Origin: Arthrobacter sp. Y-9
Lineage (GTDB): Bacteria > Actinomycetota > Actinomycetes > Actinomycetales > Micrococcaceae
DNA: 64,000 bases
Direction: 5' to 3'
NCBI RefSeq assembly: GCF_029690065.1
Contig: NZ_CP121463.1
Coordinates: 248,001-312,000 of the forward strand
The translations under genes and the position numbers were made by a program. The notes beneath the pieces were generated by a model. It was not told the origin of the DNA. It did not search any database and worked only from the letters and a program-made list of their open reading frames with translations. Shown here one piece after another: positions 35,714 through 44,768 of this stretch (positions within the stretch are counted from its first letter, which is position 1; each line of letters begins with the position of its first letter).

Positions 35714-38700
35714 TTACTTTTCCGTTCCGTACGCCTTTGAGGGCTCCCCGACGTTGGCTGCGGCTGCTGTGTCGAGTTTCAGGGGATCGACGAACCATAT
35801 GGTGGTGTCACCGTTGGTGGGGCCGGCCGTGGTGATCAGGGGGGTTGCGTGGGTTTTTAGCCAGGTGAGCATGGTTGGGTTGGCGTAGCCATATCCCTGG
35901 CTGGTGGGAGTTGACTGGGTCATGATGTAGCTGACTTTGTTTTGTTTCATCAGTGGGGCCGATGGCCAAATGCCGAACCTGGGATCGTCCATGTAGGCGA
36001 AATAGGTGGTGCTGTTGGTGACGCTGATGCGCGCGTTGGCGGGCAGGTTGGCCTTGACCCAGTCGTTGGCCCTGGCAAATCCATTGTCCGTGGTCAGTTC
36101 GGTGCGGAGTCCGAGGGCAATGGTTAGTGCGATGTAGCTGGTGCTGATGACGATGAGGGTCTTGCGGGCCTTGGGGTATCTTTCGTGGAGCTCCACTACT
36201 GCCAGGACTGAACACAGTGCCCCGGCCACCATGACGCCGTATCCGTATTGTTCTTCGAACGTGCCGAATATTGCGCTGTAGGCGCCTGCTGTTCCGAGGG
36301 AGAGCCCGGTCAGCCCAATGAGACGTCTCTTGGCATGTTGGCTGAAGCACACGAGCAATCCGGCAACGGGGCAAAGGCCCAGCAGGAGGTAACTTGTCCC
36401 GAAGTGCCCGCTCTGCTCGATGAGCCGGGAGATGAGACTTGGTGACCCTTCTGCGGTGAATCCGGTGGTTTTCTCGACACCGGACATGCGGAGCAGTCCG
36501 TTGCTTTTTGCCCATACCCAAGCCGGAAGATTGCCGTCGGTGGTCACCAGCAGCAGGTAGATCGAGTAGGGCAGGGACCCGAACCCTATGATGACGAGGG
36601 CTTTACGCCAGGTGAGGGTCCTCCTCCATGCGACGGCTGCTATTACCGGCGCAACGGTGCAGACGAGGAAGAAGTCTTTGCACAGGACGGAGTACCCCAG
36701 TAGCAGTCCAACTGTTGCCAGTTTCAGGAAGGAACGTGCCTTGCCCTGTGGGTCGCGGGTTCCCAGGAGGATGAGCAATCCTGCCAGCGCCGGCAGCATG
36801 GCCGAGGTTTCAAGGAAGTCGTGGCTGTTGTTGCGCAGGATGAATGGCTCGAAAGCGAGGAGAACGGCTGTGAACCAAGCGGCGGTGCTGGTTGCCAGCT
36901 TGCGTACCAGGAGGAAGCCAAGTCCTACGGTGATGGCCCCTAGGACGGCGTTGAGCCAGCGTAGCTGAAGTGTCATCTCGATGATTTCGCCGGAGATGCC
37001 GAAGAGCTTGATGGCTCCGGCTTCGAGCAGGAAGTATCCGGGCGGGTGAAGGAAGAACGGCCCGTCAGGCAATGTGGGGAATTGGCCGGTGCTGATTGAT
37101 TCCCCTAGTCGGACGTACAACATTTCGTCCACCCACAGTTCAAATCCTCGTTCGAGGCCTAAGGCTCGGACTCCGAACGCCGCGGCAACCACTGCGATAA
37201 ATGCGGTCAGATTGCGTGAGAGTGTCCATGCTCCCCATGCCACCAGTGGGCTGGTGGAGTGGGGTCCTGCTTTGGACCGGCGGCCCGTGCCCTTTCTCGC
37301 GGCCCCCGTTAGGTGCCGTCGAAACTTACTGAGGTCCTTTCGGCTCGGCAAAGACTCGCGCTGGTGGGCGAGAACGGCGATGCCGGCGACGGCGGCCAAA
37401 AGAAGCCAAACAATGGGGTTCAGGATGCTTGCTACCGCAAGGACCACGACGAGGGCGACAGCGTAGAGAGCATACCGGCCGGCAACTCTTCCTGGGTTCG
37501 CCGTAAGGAGGATGGGCCGCGCCAAGACGACTAAAACCAGTGCGGCCAACATGGCCCCGATGGCGCATCCCACAGCCATACCGGTGACTGCGTTCATCCT
37601 CCAGCCGACCCAGAGACCTCCGCCAACGAGCAGGCACGCACAGGCCAGTCCTACTTGACAACGGCGATAAGCGCGCAAGGCCAGAAGGATGGTGGAAAGT
37701 CCCATCAGTACTGCGTAGCTGAGGCCGGAGGCTGCCAGCCATGGCAGAAAGTCGAGTGAGTCATGGTACTTCTGGGGAATAGCCAGCCCGACCAGCAGGT
37801 GTGGTGCGGTGGCGATGATGGCGAACGCCATCACAGCGAGTTGCCCGAAAGCGGCGAAAGCATCGCGGAGAACCGCGCCCACGTTGACGCCAGGTGTTCG
37901 CAGTAACGGGAAGGCCACCAAGGCGGTCCCGGCTGCCACATAGACGGGGCCCTTAGCGATCGTGGAGAGCGCCTGGAAACCTGCTGCGGCGGCTGACCCA
38001 CCGTCGAGGAAGCCCACCATTACGACGTCGATGCCCACCAGTACAGAGACCACGCAGAGAACAGACGCAATATCGCTGGTTTCGGCCCACCGCCACTTCT
38101 CGCGCAAGACCTGGGGTCGCCAGCGGACGTCCCGGTAGAACGCCCGAGGCACGAGGAGCCCGCCCAAGGCTCCCACCACGAAGCCTGTGACGGCGCCTCC
38201 GGCACCCCATGCCATCGCAAGCACCAACAGGCTGAAGAATAGCCTCAGGGTGACCTCGCCGATAGTTCGCAAGGCATACCACGTGAATCGCAGCTCGCCC
38301 TGAAGCCATCCAGCCGGTGCGGTCACGATAAAAATAGCGAAGGAGCCCAGCGCCACTGCCACAGCCAAGGTGGGGGTGGCAAGCAACAGGGTCAGCCCGC
38401 CAGTCAGGGCTGCTGCCGCAATGCCGGCAATGCATGACACAAAGACCGAGAAGGCTATGCCATCCCGACGGCCTTTGGAACCTTCGGGATGAACTGCCAC
38501 AACGTGGGACAGCGGAAGAGGGACCAAAGCCGCCGCCACAACGCCGACGATACCGATCAACATTGCAGCAGCAGCGAACATCGTGTAATCCGGTGTCTCC
38601 AACATGTTGGCCATCAGCAGGGAGCAGGCGTAACTCACCATGCCCACGACGCCCGCGGACACTGCGAGGAAACTGCTGCTGTGACCCACTCTCAGGTCTT

Positions 38701-38746
38701 GGTCCGGTGACTTTTCCCTGCGCTCGGCCTCAGGTTTATCCCGCAT
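35714..38746 (-). CDS. fusion of polysaccharide flippase and GT-C (PMT/ArnT-like) glycosyltransferase
   Basis: About 1010 residues with two membrane modules. The N-terminal half (to about 430) has some twelve hydrophobic segments in the pattern of a Wzx/MATE-type lipid-linked sugar flippase (SFLAVSAGVVGMVSYACSLL; WLQGELRFTWYALRTIGEVT). A basic linker (RRHLTGAARKGTGRRSKAG) joins a GT-C module whose first external loop, GFELWVDEMLYVRLGESIST, has the catalytic Asp-Glu. LHPPGYFLLEAGAIKLFG and LRNNSHDFLETSAMLPALAG are typical of GT39/ArnT-like enzymes. These use polyprenyl-phosphate sugars outside the membrane. One chain thus could flip and transfer glycan. The start is uncertain: ATG 38746, GTG 38776 and TTG 38842 are all in frame, and the last two crowd or overlap the GT4 gene. 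Confidence 0.82.
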   Translation of the reverse strand: MRDKPEAERREKSPDQDLRVGHSSSFLAVSAGVVGMVSYACSLLMANMLETPDYTMFAAAAMLIGIVGVVAAALVPLPLSHVVAVHPEGSKGRRDGIAFSVFVSCIAGIAAAALTGGLTLLLATPTLAVAVALGSFAIFIVTAPAGWLQGELRFTWYALRTIGEVTLRLFFSLLVLAMAWGAGGAVTGFVVGALGGLLVPRAFYRDVRWRPQVLREKWRWAETSDIASVLCVVSVLVGIDVVMVGFLDGGSAAAAGFQALSTIAKGPVYVAAGTALVAFPLLRTPGVNVGAVLRDAFAAFGQLAVMAFAIIATAPHLLVGLAIPQKYHDSLDFLPWLAASGLSYAVLMGLSTILLALRAYRRCQVGLACACLLVGGGLWVGWRMNAVTGMAVGCAIGAMLAALVLVVLARPILLTANPGRVAGRYALYAVALVVVLAVASILNPIVWLLLAAVAGIAVLAHQRESLPSRKDLSKFRRHLTGAARKGTGRRSKAGPHSTSPLVAWGAWTLSRNLTAFIAVVAAAFGVRALGLERGFELWVDEMLYVRLGESISTGQFPTLPDGPFFLHPPGYFLLEAGAIKLFGISGEIIEMTLQLRWLNAVLGAITVGLGFLLVRKLATSTAAWFTAVLLAFEPFILRNNSHDFLETSAMLPALAGLLILLGTRDPQGKARSFLKLATVGLLLGYSVLCKDFFLVCTVAPVIAAVAWRRTLTWRKALVIIGFGSLPYSIYLLLVTTDGNLPAWVWAKSNGLLRMSGVEKTTGFTAEGSPSLISRLIEQSGHFGTSYLLLGLCPVAGLLVCFSQHAKRRLIGLTGLSLGTAGAYSAIFGTFEEQYGYGVMVAGALCSVLAVVELHERYPKARKTLIVISTSYIALTIALGLRTELTTDNGFARANDWVKANLPANARISVTNSTTYFAYMDDPRFGIWPSAPLMKQNKVSYIMTQSTPTSQGYGYANPTMLTWLKTHATPLITTAGPTNGDTTIWFVDPLKLDTAAAANVGEPSKAYGTEK

Positions 38747-38783
38747 ATCGGGGGCAAGCTCTTCGAATACCTCCACAGAAGAA

Positions 38784-40229
38784 CTACCGCAACTGACCGT
38801 CGACGAAATCTGCCGAGGCAAAGGTGTGTCTTGGTCCAGCAAGAAGGGTATGAGGACTGGTGTGGCGGACCTCCGCGCCGGCTATCGAGATACCCTTCAT
38901 GGCTGAGCGGGCTTCGAATTCGTCTCGGCCTTTCATGAGAACTGACACGAGTCCATCATCAGTTAGGGCAACTTCGTCCGTAGGACGCAGGATGGCACCC
39001 AGATCGGCCTCTGCCGGCAACTTGAACCGCACCATCGTCGACAGATCCGAGTGGTGGGCACGGGGATCCCCTCCCTCGTGCCGCAGCTTCCTTTCCTCCA
39101 CAAGCACCCCAGTGAGCAGTTCCGTGGTGCGTTCCCACGTAAAACAGCGGGCCCACTCGCGGCACTCGGACGAGATGTCTCTGGCAGTGTTCGGGTCAGA
39201 AATGGTCGTGAACGCATCAACTAAGGCGGCGCCGAACTCTTTAACGGAATCAACCAACCAGCCGGTACTGCCATCAACCACCGAGTCTCGAATACCCGGA
39301 ACACGTAGAGCCACGCACGGCACACCCCAAGCTGCCGCTTCGATGACCGAACAGCCCCAGCCTTCGGCTGCAGACGTGGAGGCGGTCAGCCAGGCACGAC
39401 TCAACAACGCGTCACGGACCTCGTTAGGCTGGTAGCCATGGAAAGTTACGGTGTCGTCTAGGCCGAGGTCCATCGCGAGCTGCCGTAAGCGAGCCCGTTC
39501 CGGCCCGTCACCAACAATGTCCATTCGCAGCATTGGAACACTTCGAGCCGCCACAGCGAACCGGCCCAGCAGCAAGTCCAGTCTTTTGTGAGGCACCAAT
39601 CTGCTGACGACCGCGATCGTAGGCTCGGAGGCGCGGGCGGCCACACTCCGGGGAATCTCACTACCGCCGTTCGGCACCACGTGGATGGGTCCGTTAAACC
39701 CAAGCTTGCGAAGTTCCAGCCGAGTGGAGGGCGACACGGCCACTAGAGAGCGCGTCCCGTACACCACCTTGGCTCCGGAGCTTTCCAGGAATCGGCCTAC
39801 AGCCGCCAACCATGGCGAGAACCTGGTGCGGAACTGCTCCTGATGAACGTGGTGGACCAATTGGACGATCGGGACCGCCTTCTGTAGGAATAAGGGAGAA
39901 AAGAACGGAATTCCGTTTTGACAATCCACCACGGCATCAAATTCATCACTCGTCCGTAGAAGCCTGAATGCTGTATGTCCATAGAGCGATAACGGGCCGC
40001 CGCCGCGCACAATCCGGATGCCATCAATGACATCTTCAGCCGCTTGGTCGGTATCACGCCCCGTATACCACGTGACGCGAACTCCATTGCGCACCCAGAT
40101 GCGGGAAATTTCGTGCATATACTGCTCGGCGCCGCCAGCCTGGGAGTGCTTGATATCCCGCCAGTTGAGAACCAGCACGTGTTGTCCCGCAAGTCGGGTT
40201 GGGGAGTTGAGGTCATTTCGAGAATCCAT
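38784..40229 (-). CDS. GT4 family glycosyltransferase with C-terminal extension
   Basis: A 481-residue protein. The GT-B fold is clear: VLVLNWRDIKHSQAGGAEQY (acceptor loop), IHVVPNGGSEIPR, IAVVSRLVPHKRLDLLLGRF, MDIVGDGPERARLRQLAMDL, and TSAAEGWGCSVIEAAAWGVP with the E-x7-E motif. The last 90 residues (from about DLSTMVRFKLPAEAD) are an extra domain of unknown role, beyond the usual 380-400 residues. Its ATG overlaps the stop of the GT2 gene by one base (TGATG). It would add a sugar to the lipid-linked glycan in the cytoplasm. Confidence 0.9.
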   Translation of the reverse strand: MDSRNDLNSPTRLAGQHVLVLNWRDIKHSQAGGAEQYMHEISRIWVRNGVRVTWYTGRDTDQAAEDVIDGIRIVRGGGPLSLYGHTAFRLLRTSDEFDAVVDCQNGIPFFSPLFLQKAVPIVQLVHHVHQEQFRTRFSPWLAAVGRFLESSGAKVVYGTRSLVAVSPSTRLELRKLGFNGPIHVVPNGGSEIPRSVAARASEPTIAVVSRLVPHKRLDLLLGRFAVAARSVPMLRMDIVGDGPERARLRQLAMDLGLDDTVTFHGYQPNEVRDALLSRAWLTASTSAAEGWGCSVIEAAAWGVPCVALRVPGIRDSVVDGSTGWLVDSVKEFGAALVDAFTTISDPNTARDISSECREWARCFTWERTTELLTGVLVEERKLRHEGGDPRAHHSDLSTMVRFKLPAEADLGAILRPTDEVALTDDGLVSVLMKGRDEFEARSAMKGISIAGAEVRHTSPHTLLAGPRHTFASADFVDGQLR

Positions 40230-41026
40230 CAAATCGCGGCTTTCTGAAGTTGGAGCACGGAGGCGAAGCTGGCGACTCCGTCTTGGAGGGGGCGGAACGT
40301 GGACTCTGGTCCGTCTGTCCATGCCACCGGTAACTCGATAATGCTGACCCCGCTATCCTGAAGCCGAAGGAGGAGCTCAACGTCGAAGGCAAATCCCGTG
40401 CTTCGGCACTGCACCATGGCGGCAGTCAGTGCATCCCGTTCGAAGAACTTGAATCCGCACTGAGTGTCCTGGATGCCTTTGACCTTGGACCTTGTCAACA
40501 CCCGGAAAAACGCACCGCCCGCCCTGCGCCCAAGGGTTTGGGGCCGGACGAAGGTGGAACCACGGGTGTGGCGAGACGCGATGACCGCTGAGGCGCCATC
40601 CGAGAGGTGCGACATAGCTTTGGTGAGGGTTTCCAGCGGCGTGGCGAGATCTGCGTCAAAGAACCCTGTGAACCTGGACGTCCCGCTCAGGAGCCCCCTA
40701 CGCACGGCCGCTCCCTTCCCCCTGCGGGAGCACCCGACCATGGCAGTTTGGACCACGCCGGCTTTCTCGCGGCAGATTCGTCGAACTATCGTTGGTGTTT
40801 CGTCAACACTGCCGTTGTCCACCACTACAACACGCGAGGACCACGGTTGAAGTTTCAGGAACTCGATCGTCTTCCTCAGAGTTTCGGGAATCCTGGTGGC
40901 CTCGTTATAGACCGGTATGACAATTTCGAGATCTACGTACGAACGACGCAAGGAAATCGGCTGAGGACGTGTTTGAAGGGCCTCCCTCGCGCCGGTGATG
41001 ACACAGTCCGATTGTGACAGAACCAT
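40229..41026 (-). CDS. GT2 family glycosyltransferase (polyprenyl-phosphate type)
   Basis: A 265-residue GT-A glycosyltransferase resembling dolichyl-phosphate glucose synthases. VDLEIVIPVYNEATRIPETL is the nucleotide-sugar strand, VVVVDNGSVDETPTIVRRIC follows, and GFFDADLATPLETLTKAMSH carries the D-x-D metal site. GIQDTQCGFKFFERDALTAA is the family's conserved acceptor loop. There is no membrane helix. The start ATG at 41026 is fixed by GGAGG five bases upstream. It is the first gene of the five-gene glycan operon and may charge polyprenyl phosphate for the GT-C partner (inference). Confidence 0.9.
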   Translation of the reverse strand: MVLSQSDCVITGAREALQTRPQPISLRRSYVDLEIVIPVYNEATRIPETLRKTIEFLKLQPWSSRVVVVDNGSVDETPTIVRRICREKAGVVQTAMVGCSRRGKGAAVRRGLLSGTSRFTGFFDADLATPLETLTKAMSHLSDGASAVIASRHTRGSTFVRPQTLGRRAGGAFFRVLTRSKVKGIQDTQCGFKFFERDALTAAMVQCRSTGFAFDVELLLRLQDSGVSIIELPVAWTDGPESTFRPLQDGVASFASVLQLQKAAI

Positions 41027-41316
41027 ATGAACCTCCAAATACTCTGCAACGGCACGAAAATCATGCTCGCCTATATGTAGTGGAGGATGCGCGGAGGTTA
41101 TGACGCGCGCATCTAAATTAGGTTGCTTAACTCCGTTGCCACGTCCCCAGCGTCACACCGAACCGATCGCTTGATGGTGCGTCTTTGACCAGTGTGGCTG
41201 TCATGCCCAATTAGAAACGATATGCTGGCTCGCGGGATCCTGCCGGGAGCGTCGCCCTCCGACGAGAGTGGCAGGGGTCGGAGAATGTTATGTCCCGGCA
41301 TCGACACTGAGCCAAT
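41027..41316. promoter_or_regulatory. promoter region of the glycan operon
   Basis: 290 bases between the end of the LANTG surface-protein gene and the GT2 start, both on the minus strand. No gene seen. The low-GC part (41039-41130) is the probable promoter region for the glycan operon; I cannot pick a certain -10 or -35. Confidence 0.35.
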
Positions 41317-42609
41317 TCAGTGGACACGCCGCTTTACTGATTTCCGCGTTGCAAGCAATGCGAGCAGTGTGCCGGCTCCAAGCAGGATCAGCGCGATCGG
41401 TAGGACTGCCGTTCCACCGGCGCCCGTGTTGGCCAGAGTATCTGTCGGCCGCGGTGTCGATGGGGTTTCGGAAGGCCGAACTGCTGCCGGAGCGGTGCTC
41501 GTGGTGGCACTGCTGGTGGCTGGTGGGGGAGTCATAGATCCGGTGGATGGTTTGTCAGTGGGGGTTGGGCTGGCCGTGCTGGTCGGAGCCGTGTTTGTCG
41601 GAGTTGGTGATGGCAGAGCAGACCCGTTTGCGGTTCCGCTGGCGGTGGTTCGGCGAACCTCAACAATTACCGGTGTGTCGGTTCCGGCGATGGTGACATG
41701 GCCTGAGTTTGTGTAGGAGTCCAGCGTAGGGTCGGTGACCTGGGTGACGACAAAGAGCTGAATCAGTTCGCCTTTGGGCAGGCCAGTCCAGGTGGCGGCT
41801 AGCAGCGAAGGCGTGCACGTTATGGCCGCGGGGTAGGTTTCGTCATCGCCAGGAGTGGCGATGTTGCCGTCCTGATCCAGGGTCGTTCCTACGCGAGCAA
41901 CGATCCGGCTGCAGTCGATCTTGGTGCCCGGTCCGGGTGTGTCTGTGATGGTGACATCGCTGGATGCCAAGGTGGTGGCCGGCAGATGGAACGTCGAGCT
42001 CAACTCTGTCTGGGCGGAATCTATCCACCACATGTCTTTTTCCGGCGAGACCGGCGGTTTGGGAGCACAGTCCTGTTGGCACGGGTCGTCGACTGAGACG
42101 GGGACGCGGATGGCCGTGGAGCCCACCTGGAAGTCAAGCTGTGTTGACCCACCTGACGGGGGAACCTGAGTGTAGAGGGTGCTGAAATTACACGTACCTT
42201 GGACATTCTGAGGGTGCGAGGCAACAAAGTCGCTGAGGGTGAAGATTACGAGTCCGGAGTCAGACGCGTGAGCCGTGGCTACTGTCTGTCCTGCAGGATT
42301 CTTGAGTGTGAAGTCTGCCTGACCGAACCAGCGCAGTTGTGAGGGAAGCTGGAGGGTGAAGGTGTCGCCCGGCTGGGACCCATCGGGGACAGCCCACTGG
42401 CAGGTGAAGTCCACCTGAGACCCCTGCCCTCCAACGGTGGAGTCGGTACTGATGGAGGTTATCGCGTTCGGAATGACTGCGGCTTGAGCTGCCTGGGCAG
42501 ACCAAGAGAGTCCAAGAATGGACAGTGCAGCCGCCAGCAGCGCCCCCAGTAATGCCCGTGGCGGAGCCGTGATCTTGGTTGGGTTCCTGGGATGGAGGTG
42601 GTTGCTCAT
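41317..42609 (-). CDS. LANTG-anchored Ig-like surface protein
   Basis: A 430-residue wall protein. AAAGGA before the ATG at 42609 sets the start. A signal peptide (PPRALLGALLAAALSILGLS, ending AQAA) is followed by an MSCRAMM/SdrC-type adhesin-like region (ISTDSTVGGQGSQVDFTCQW, FTLQLPSQLRWFGQADFTLK). A second beta domain begins after the CQQDC disulphide-like cluster. A Ser/Thr/Pro-rich wall spanner (SPTPTNTAPTSTASPTPTDK) leads to LANTGAGG, a hydrophobic helix and KSVKRRVH. LAxTG is the signal used by class E sortases of high-GC bacteria; none is encoded in this window. It is divergent from the third fused sigma factor at 43212. Confidence 0.85.
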   Translation of the reverse strand: MSNHLHPRNPTKITAPPRALLGALLAAALSILGLSWSAQAAQAAVIPNAITSISTDSTVGGQGSQVDFTCQWAVPDGSQPGDTFTLQLPSQLRWFGQADFTLKNPAGQTVATAHASDSGLVIFTLSDFVASHPQNVQGTCNFSTLYTQVPPSGGSTQLDFQVGSTAIRVPVSVDDPCQQDCAPKPPVSPEKDMWWIDSAQTELSSTFHLPATTLASSDVTITDTPGPGTKIDCSRIVARVGTTLDQDGNIATPGDDETYPAAITCTPSLLAATWTGLPKGELIQLFVVTQVTDPTLDSYTNSGHVTIAGTDTPVIVEVRRTTASGTANGSALPSPTPTNTAPTSTASPTPTDKPSTGSMTPPPATSSATTSTAPAAVRPSETPSTPRPTDTLANTGAGGTAVLPIALILLGAGTLLALLATRKSVKRRVH

Positions 42610-43211
42610 ACGAGTCCTTTCGATCCCCATGGTTGGGTACATGAAGGTTCAGTGCAGCCAACTGCCGGTTTATGACGGCGACTAGAGGAATGTCCGCGTT
42701 TTCAGAGGAGACGTGCAAGAGCCACTATCAGTAGGTCGAAGCGACAGTTCGCCGGCTCTGGAGTGTAGATCTTCACCCACCACGCGCCCCAGAGCTCCCT
42801 AAATCGCCTCGTGCCCTGTACCTCACGAGGGAAAATACGTCGGATGGACGGCGCTCCACGCTCAGTAAGACCATGGCCCGGCTAACGGCCCATCCAGACG
42901 CCTCGTCTATCTACTCCCAGGACGGCGCATTACCTGACCGTCCACGTGAAACCGCCGCCCGATCCCAAGATCGGTCAAGGATCGCTTCCGATGACGGATG
43001 CATCGTTCACGGCAGCGACCGGCCGGGCCTTGGAGAAGACGAGGTCTGCAGCACAAGCATCTGCCATCTTCCCTGGTCACAGGCGGGGACCGATGACCGC
43101 TGTGCCGAGGCGTGGCAGGTCTGATGATTACGGTGGGGTCCGCGCGTAATATTTGGCGTCCAGAGGCCACTTAGTACATGGACTGGAATCTAAACGTAGC
43201 AGGGGAGAATC
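42610..43211. promoter_or_regulatory. divergent promoter region, surface protein / sigma factor
   Basis: About 600 bases between the LANTG surface-protein gene and the third fused sigma factor, which point away from each other. No gene recognised. Both promoters must lie here; a shared ECF-type promoter cannot be picked out with confidence. Confidence 0.35.
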
Positions 43212-44768
43212 ATGGCGCGCCGTTCCGCACAGAGATCAGCAACAAGTGACAGTGAACTGATCGCGATGGTCCGTGCCGGGGACGTGGAAGCCTACGGGCA
43301 GCTGTACGAGCGCCACGTATCCATCGCCATGTCGGTGGCCTGGAAGAACGTGGACAACTCAGCTGACGCCGAGGATGTCGTTGCGGATGCGTTCCAGTCT
43401 GCACTTCAGGGCCTCGTTGCAGGGCAGGGCCCGAAGGAATTCTTCCGCGCCTATTTGCTTTCCGCGGTCACAAGGTTGGCCCACCACGCCAATAGGAAGG
43501 CGCTACGGACCGCGCCGACCGACATCGAGAAGACCTTTGAACAGGATGTTGGGTCCGACGACCCAGTGATGCACGAATTTGAAACAGAGACGATCACGCG
43601 GGCCTACCGTGCGTTGCCGGAACGCTGGCAGGCGGTACTTTGGTACCTCGATGTGGAGCGGATGAAGCCAGCAGCTCTTGCCCCGATTCTGGGACTTAGT
43701 CCCAACGCCGTGTCAGCACTCGCATTCAGAGCACGTGAAGGGTTGCGCCGCGCATACCTGCAGGCCCACTTGAATGACGCGGAGCGCGGCGACTGCACGG
43801 AGTTTGCCTCCCAGCTGGGTGCATACGTCCGCGGCGGACTCACTGGCAAAATTGAAGCTAGCCTGCGCAACCACCTGGATGGCTGCCCCGCCTGCACGGC
43901 GGCCCTCGTCGAGCTCAGGGACGTCCGCGGAACAACCCGGGCGGTACTACTACCACTGCTCACCGGGATCCCCTTGGCAGCCTGGACTCAGGCGTCCACA
44001 AAATCCGCGACTACCGGACTCCTGCTGAAAGGTTCAACCACGTCGACGCTTGCCAAACCATGGTTTGTGCTGATGGCTTCTGGGATTGCGGCAGCGGTGG
44101 TCATTGGCGGAGCAAGCGACGCCCCCGTCTTGGCCCAACAGAGCCAGATCGACCCCTTCATCGCTGCCACCCAGCAACCTGAAGCGCATGAGATGCCCGC
44201 GCGGCCCGCACCGACGATGGCACCCTCCGAGCCTCCTGCGACCCAACTCACTCCAACGCAGTCGGCTGTTCCAGCGCCGACGAAGGCGCCCAACCCCACG
44301 GCTGTTCCAGCGCCGACGAAGGCGCCCAACCCCACGGCTGTTCCAGCGCCGACGAAGGCGCCCAACCCCACGGCTCTGCCGGCACAAAACCCCATACCGA
44401 AACCCGTCTCCGCCAAGGTCCGGGGGCGTGCGTTCAGCTCAGCTATCCACGGCGACCCCAGGGCCCAGAGGGTGGCCGTCAAGTTCTCCGTCCCCCGAGG
44501 CCAGGATCTTGGCCAATCAGTCGCCGAATTCTCGTTCTCAAAGCATGCATCCATCGATCTCAGAACAGTCAACGCCCCCGCCGGATGGTCCTGCAACAAC
44601 AGCAGAACAAATCCGGGTGGAGTCACCTGCAGAACCGATACCTTGAAAGGCGGGACGACCACGTTCCGTTTTGTTGTCACTCGTAACCCCTGGGGCCACA
44701 ACAACGCATTGCTCTATACGCTCCAGGGCCTCGCCTTGAGAGAAAACCTCTTTGCGCATGGATTCTGA
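43212..44768 (+). CDS. ECF sigma factor fused to zinc-finger anti-sigma domain, membrane segment, repeat linker and C-terminal domain
   Basis: A 518-residue chimera; AGGGGAGA precedes the ATG. Sigma region 2 is residues 14-95 (VRAGDVEAYGQLYERHVSIA, AEDVVADAFQSAL). Region 4 is about 128-190 (WQAVLWYLDVERMKPAALAP, ILGLSPNAVSALAFRAREGL). The zinc finger is Cys195, His221, Cys225, Cys228. Hydrophobic segments lie at 244-258 and 284-302. A Pro/Ala/Thr linker with three 12-residue repeats (AVPAPTKAPNPT, 352-387) leads to a tail of about 120 residues with GWSCNNSRTNPGGVTC, a DUF11-like disulphide pattern. The linker resembles wall-spanning regions, arguing the tail lies outside. It is divergent from the LANTG surface protein, its likely target or partner. 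Confidence 0.85.
   Translation: MARRSAQRSATSDSELIAMVRAGDVEAYGQLYERHVSIAMSVAWKNVDNSADAEDVVADAFQSALQGLVAGQGPKEFFRAYLLSAVTRLAHHANRKALRTAPTDIEKTFEQDVGSDDPVMHEFETETITRAYRALPERWQAVLWYLDVERMKPAALAPILGLSPNAVSALAFRAREGLRRAYLQAHLNDAERGDCTEFASQLGAYVRGGLTGKIEASLRNHLDGCPACTAALVELRDVRGTTRAVLLPLLTGIPLAAWTQASTKSATTGLLLKGSTTSTLAKPWFVLMASGIAAAVVIGGASDAPVLAQQSQIDPFIAATQQPEAHEMPARPAPTMAPSEPPATQLTPTQSAVPAPTKAPNPTAVPAPTKAPNPTAVPAPTKAPNPTALPAQNPIPKPVSAKVRGRAFSSAIHGDPRAQRVAVKFSVPRGQDLGQSVAEFSFSKHASIDLRTVNAPAGWSCNNSRTNPGGVTCRTDTLKGGTTTFRFVVTRNPWGHNNALLYTLQGLALRENLFAHGF
44265..44372 (+). repeat. three tandem 36-base repeats in the sigma-factor linker
   Basis: Copies at 44265-44300, 44301-44336 and 44337-44372 are identical, each encoding AVPAPTKAPNPT. 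The identity indicates recent expansion, and copy number may vary between strains. Confidence 0.9.

Noticed and set aside
44265-44372. 36-base direct repeats as a CRISPR-like array
   Set aside because: No spacers between copies; they are contiguous in-frame codons of the sigma-factor linker.
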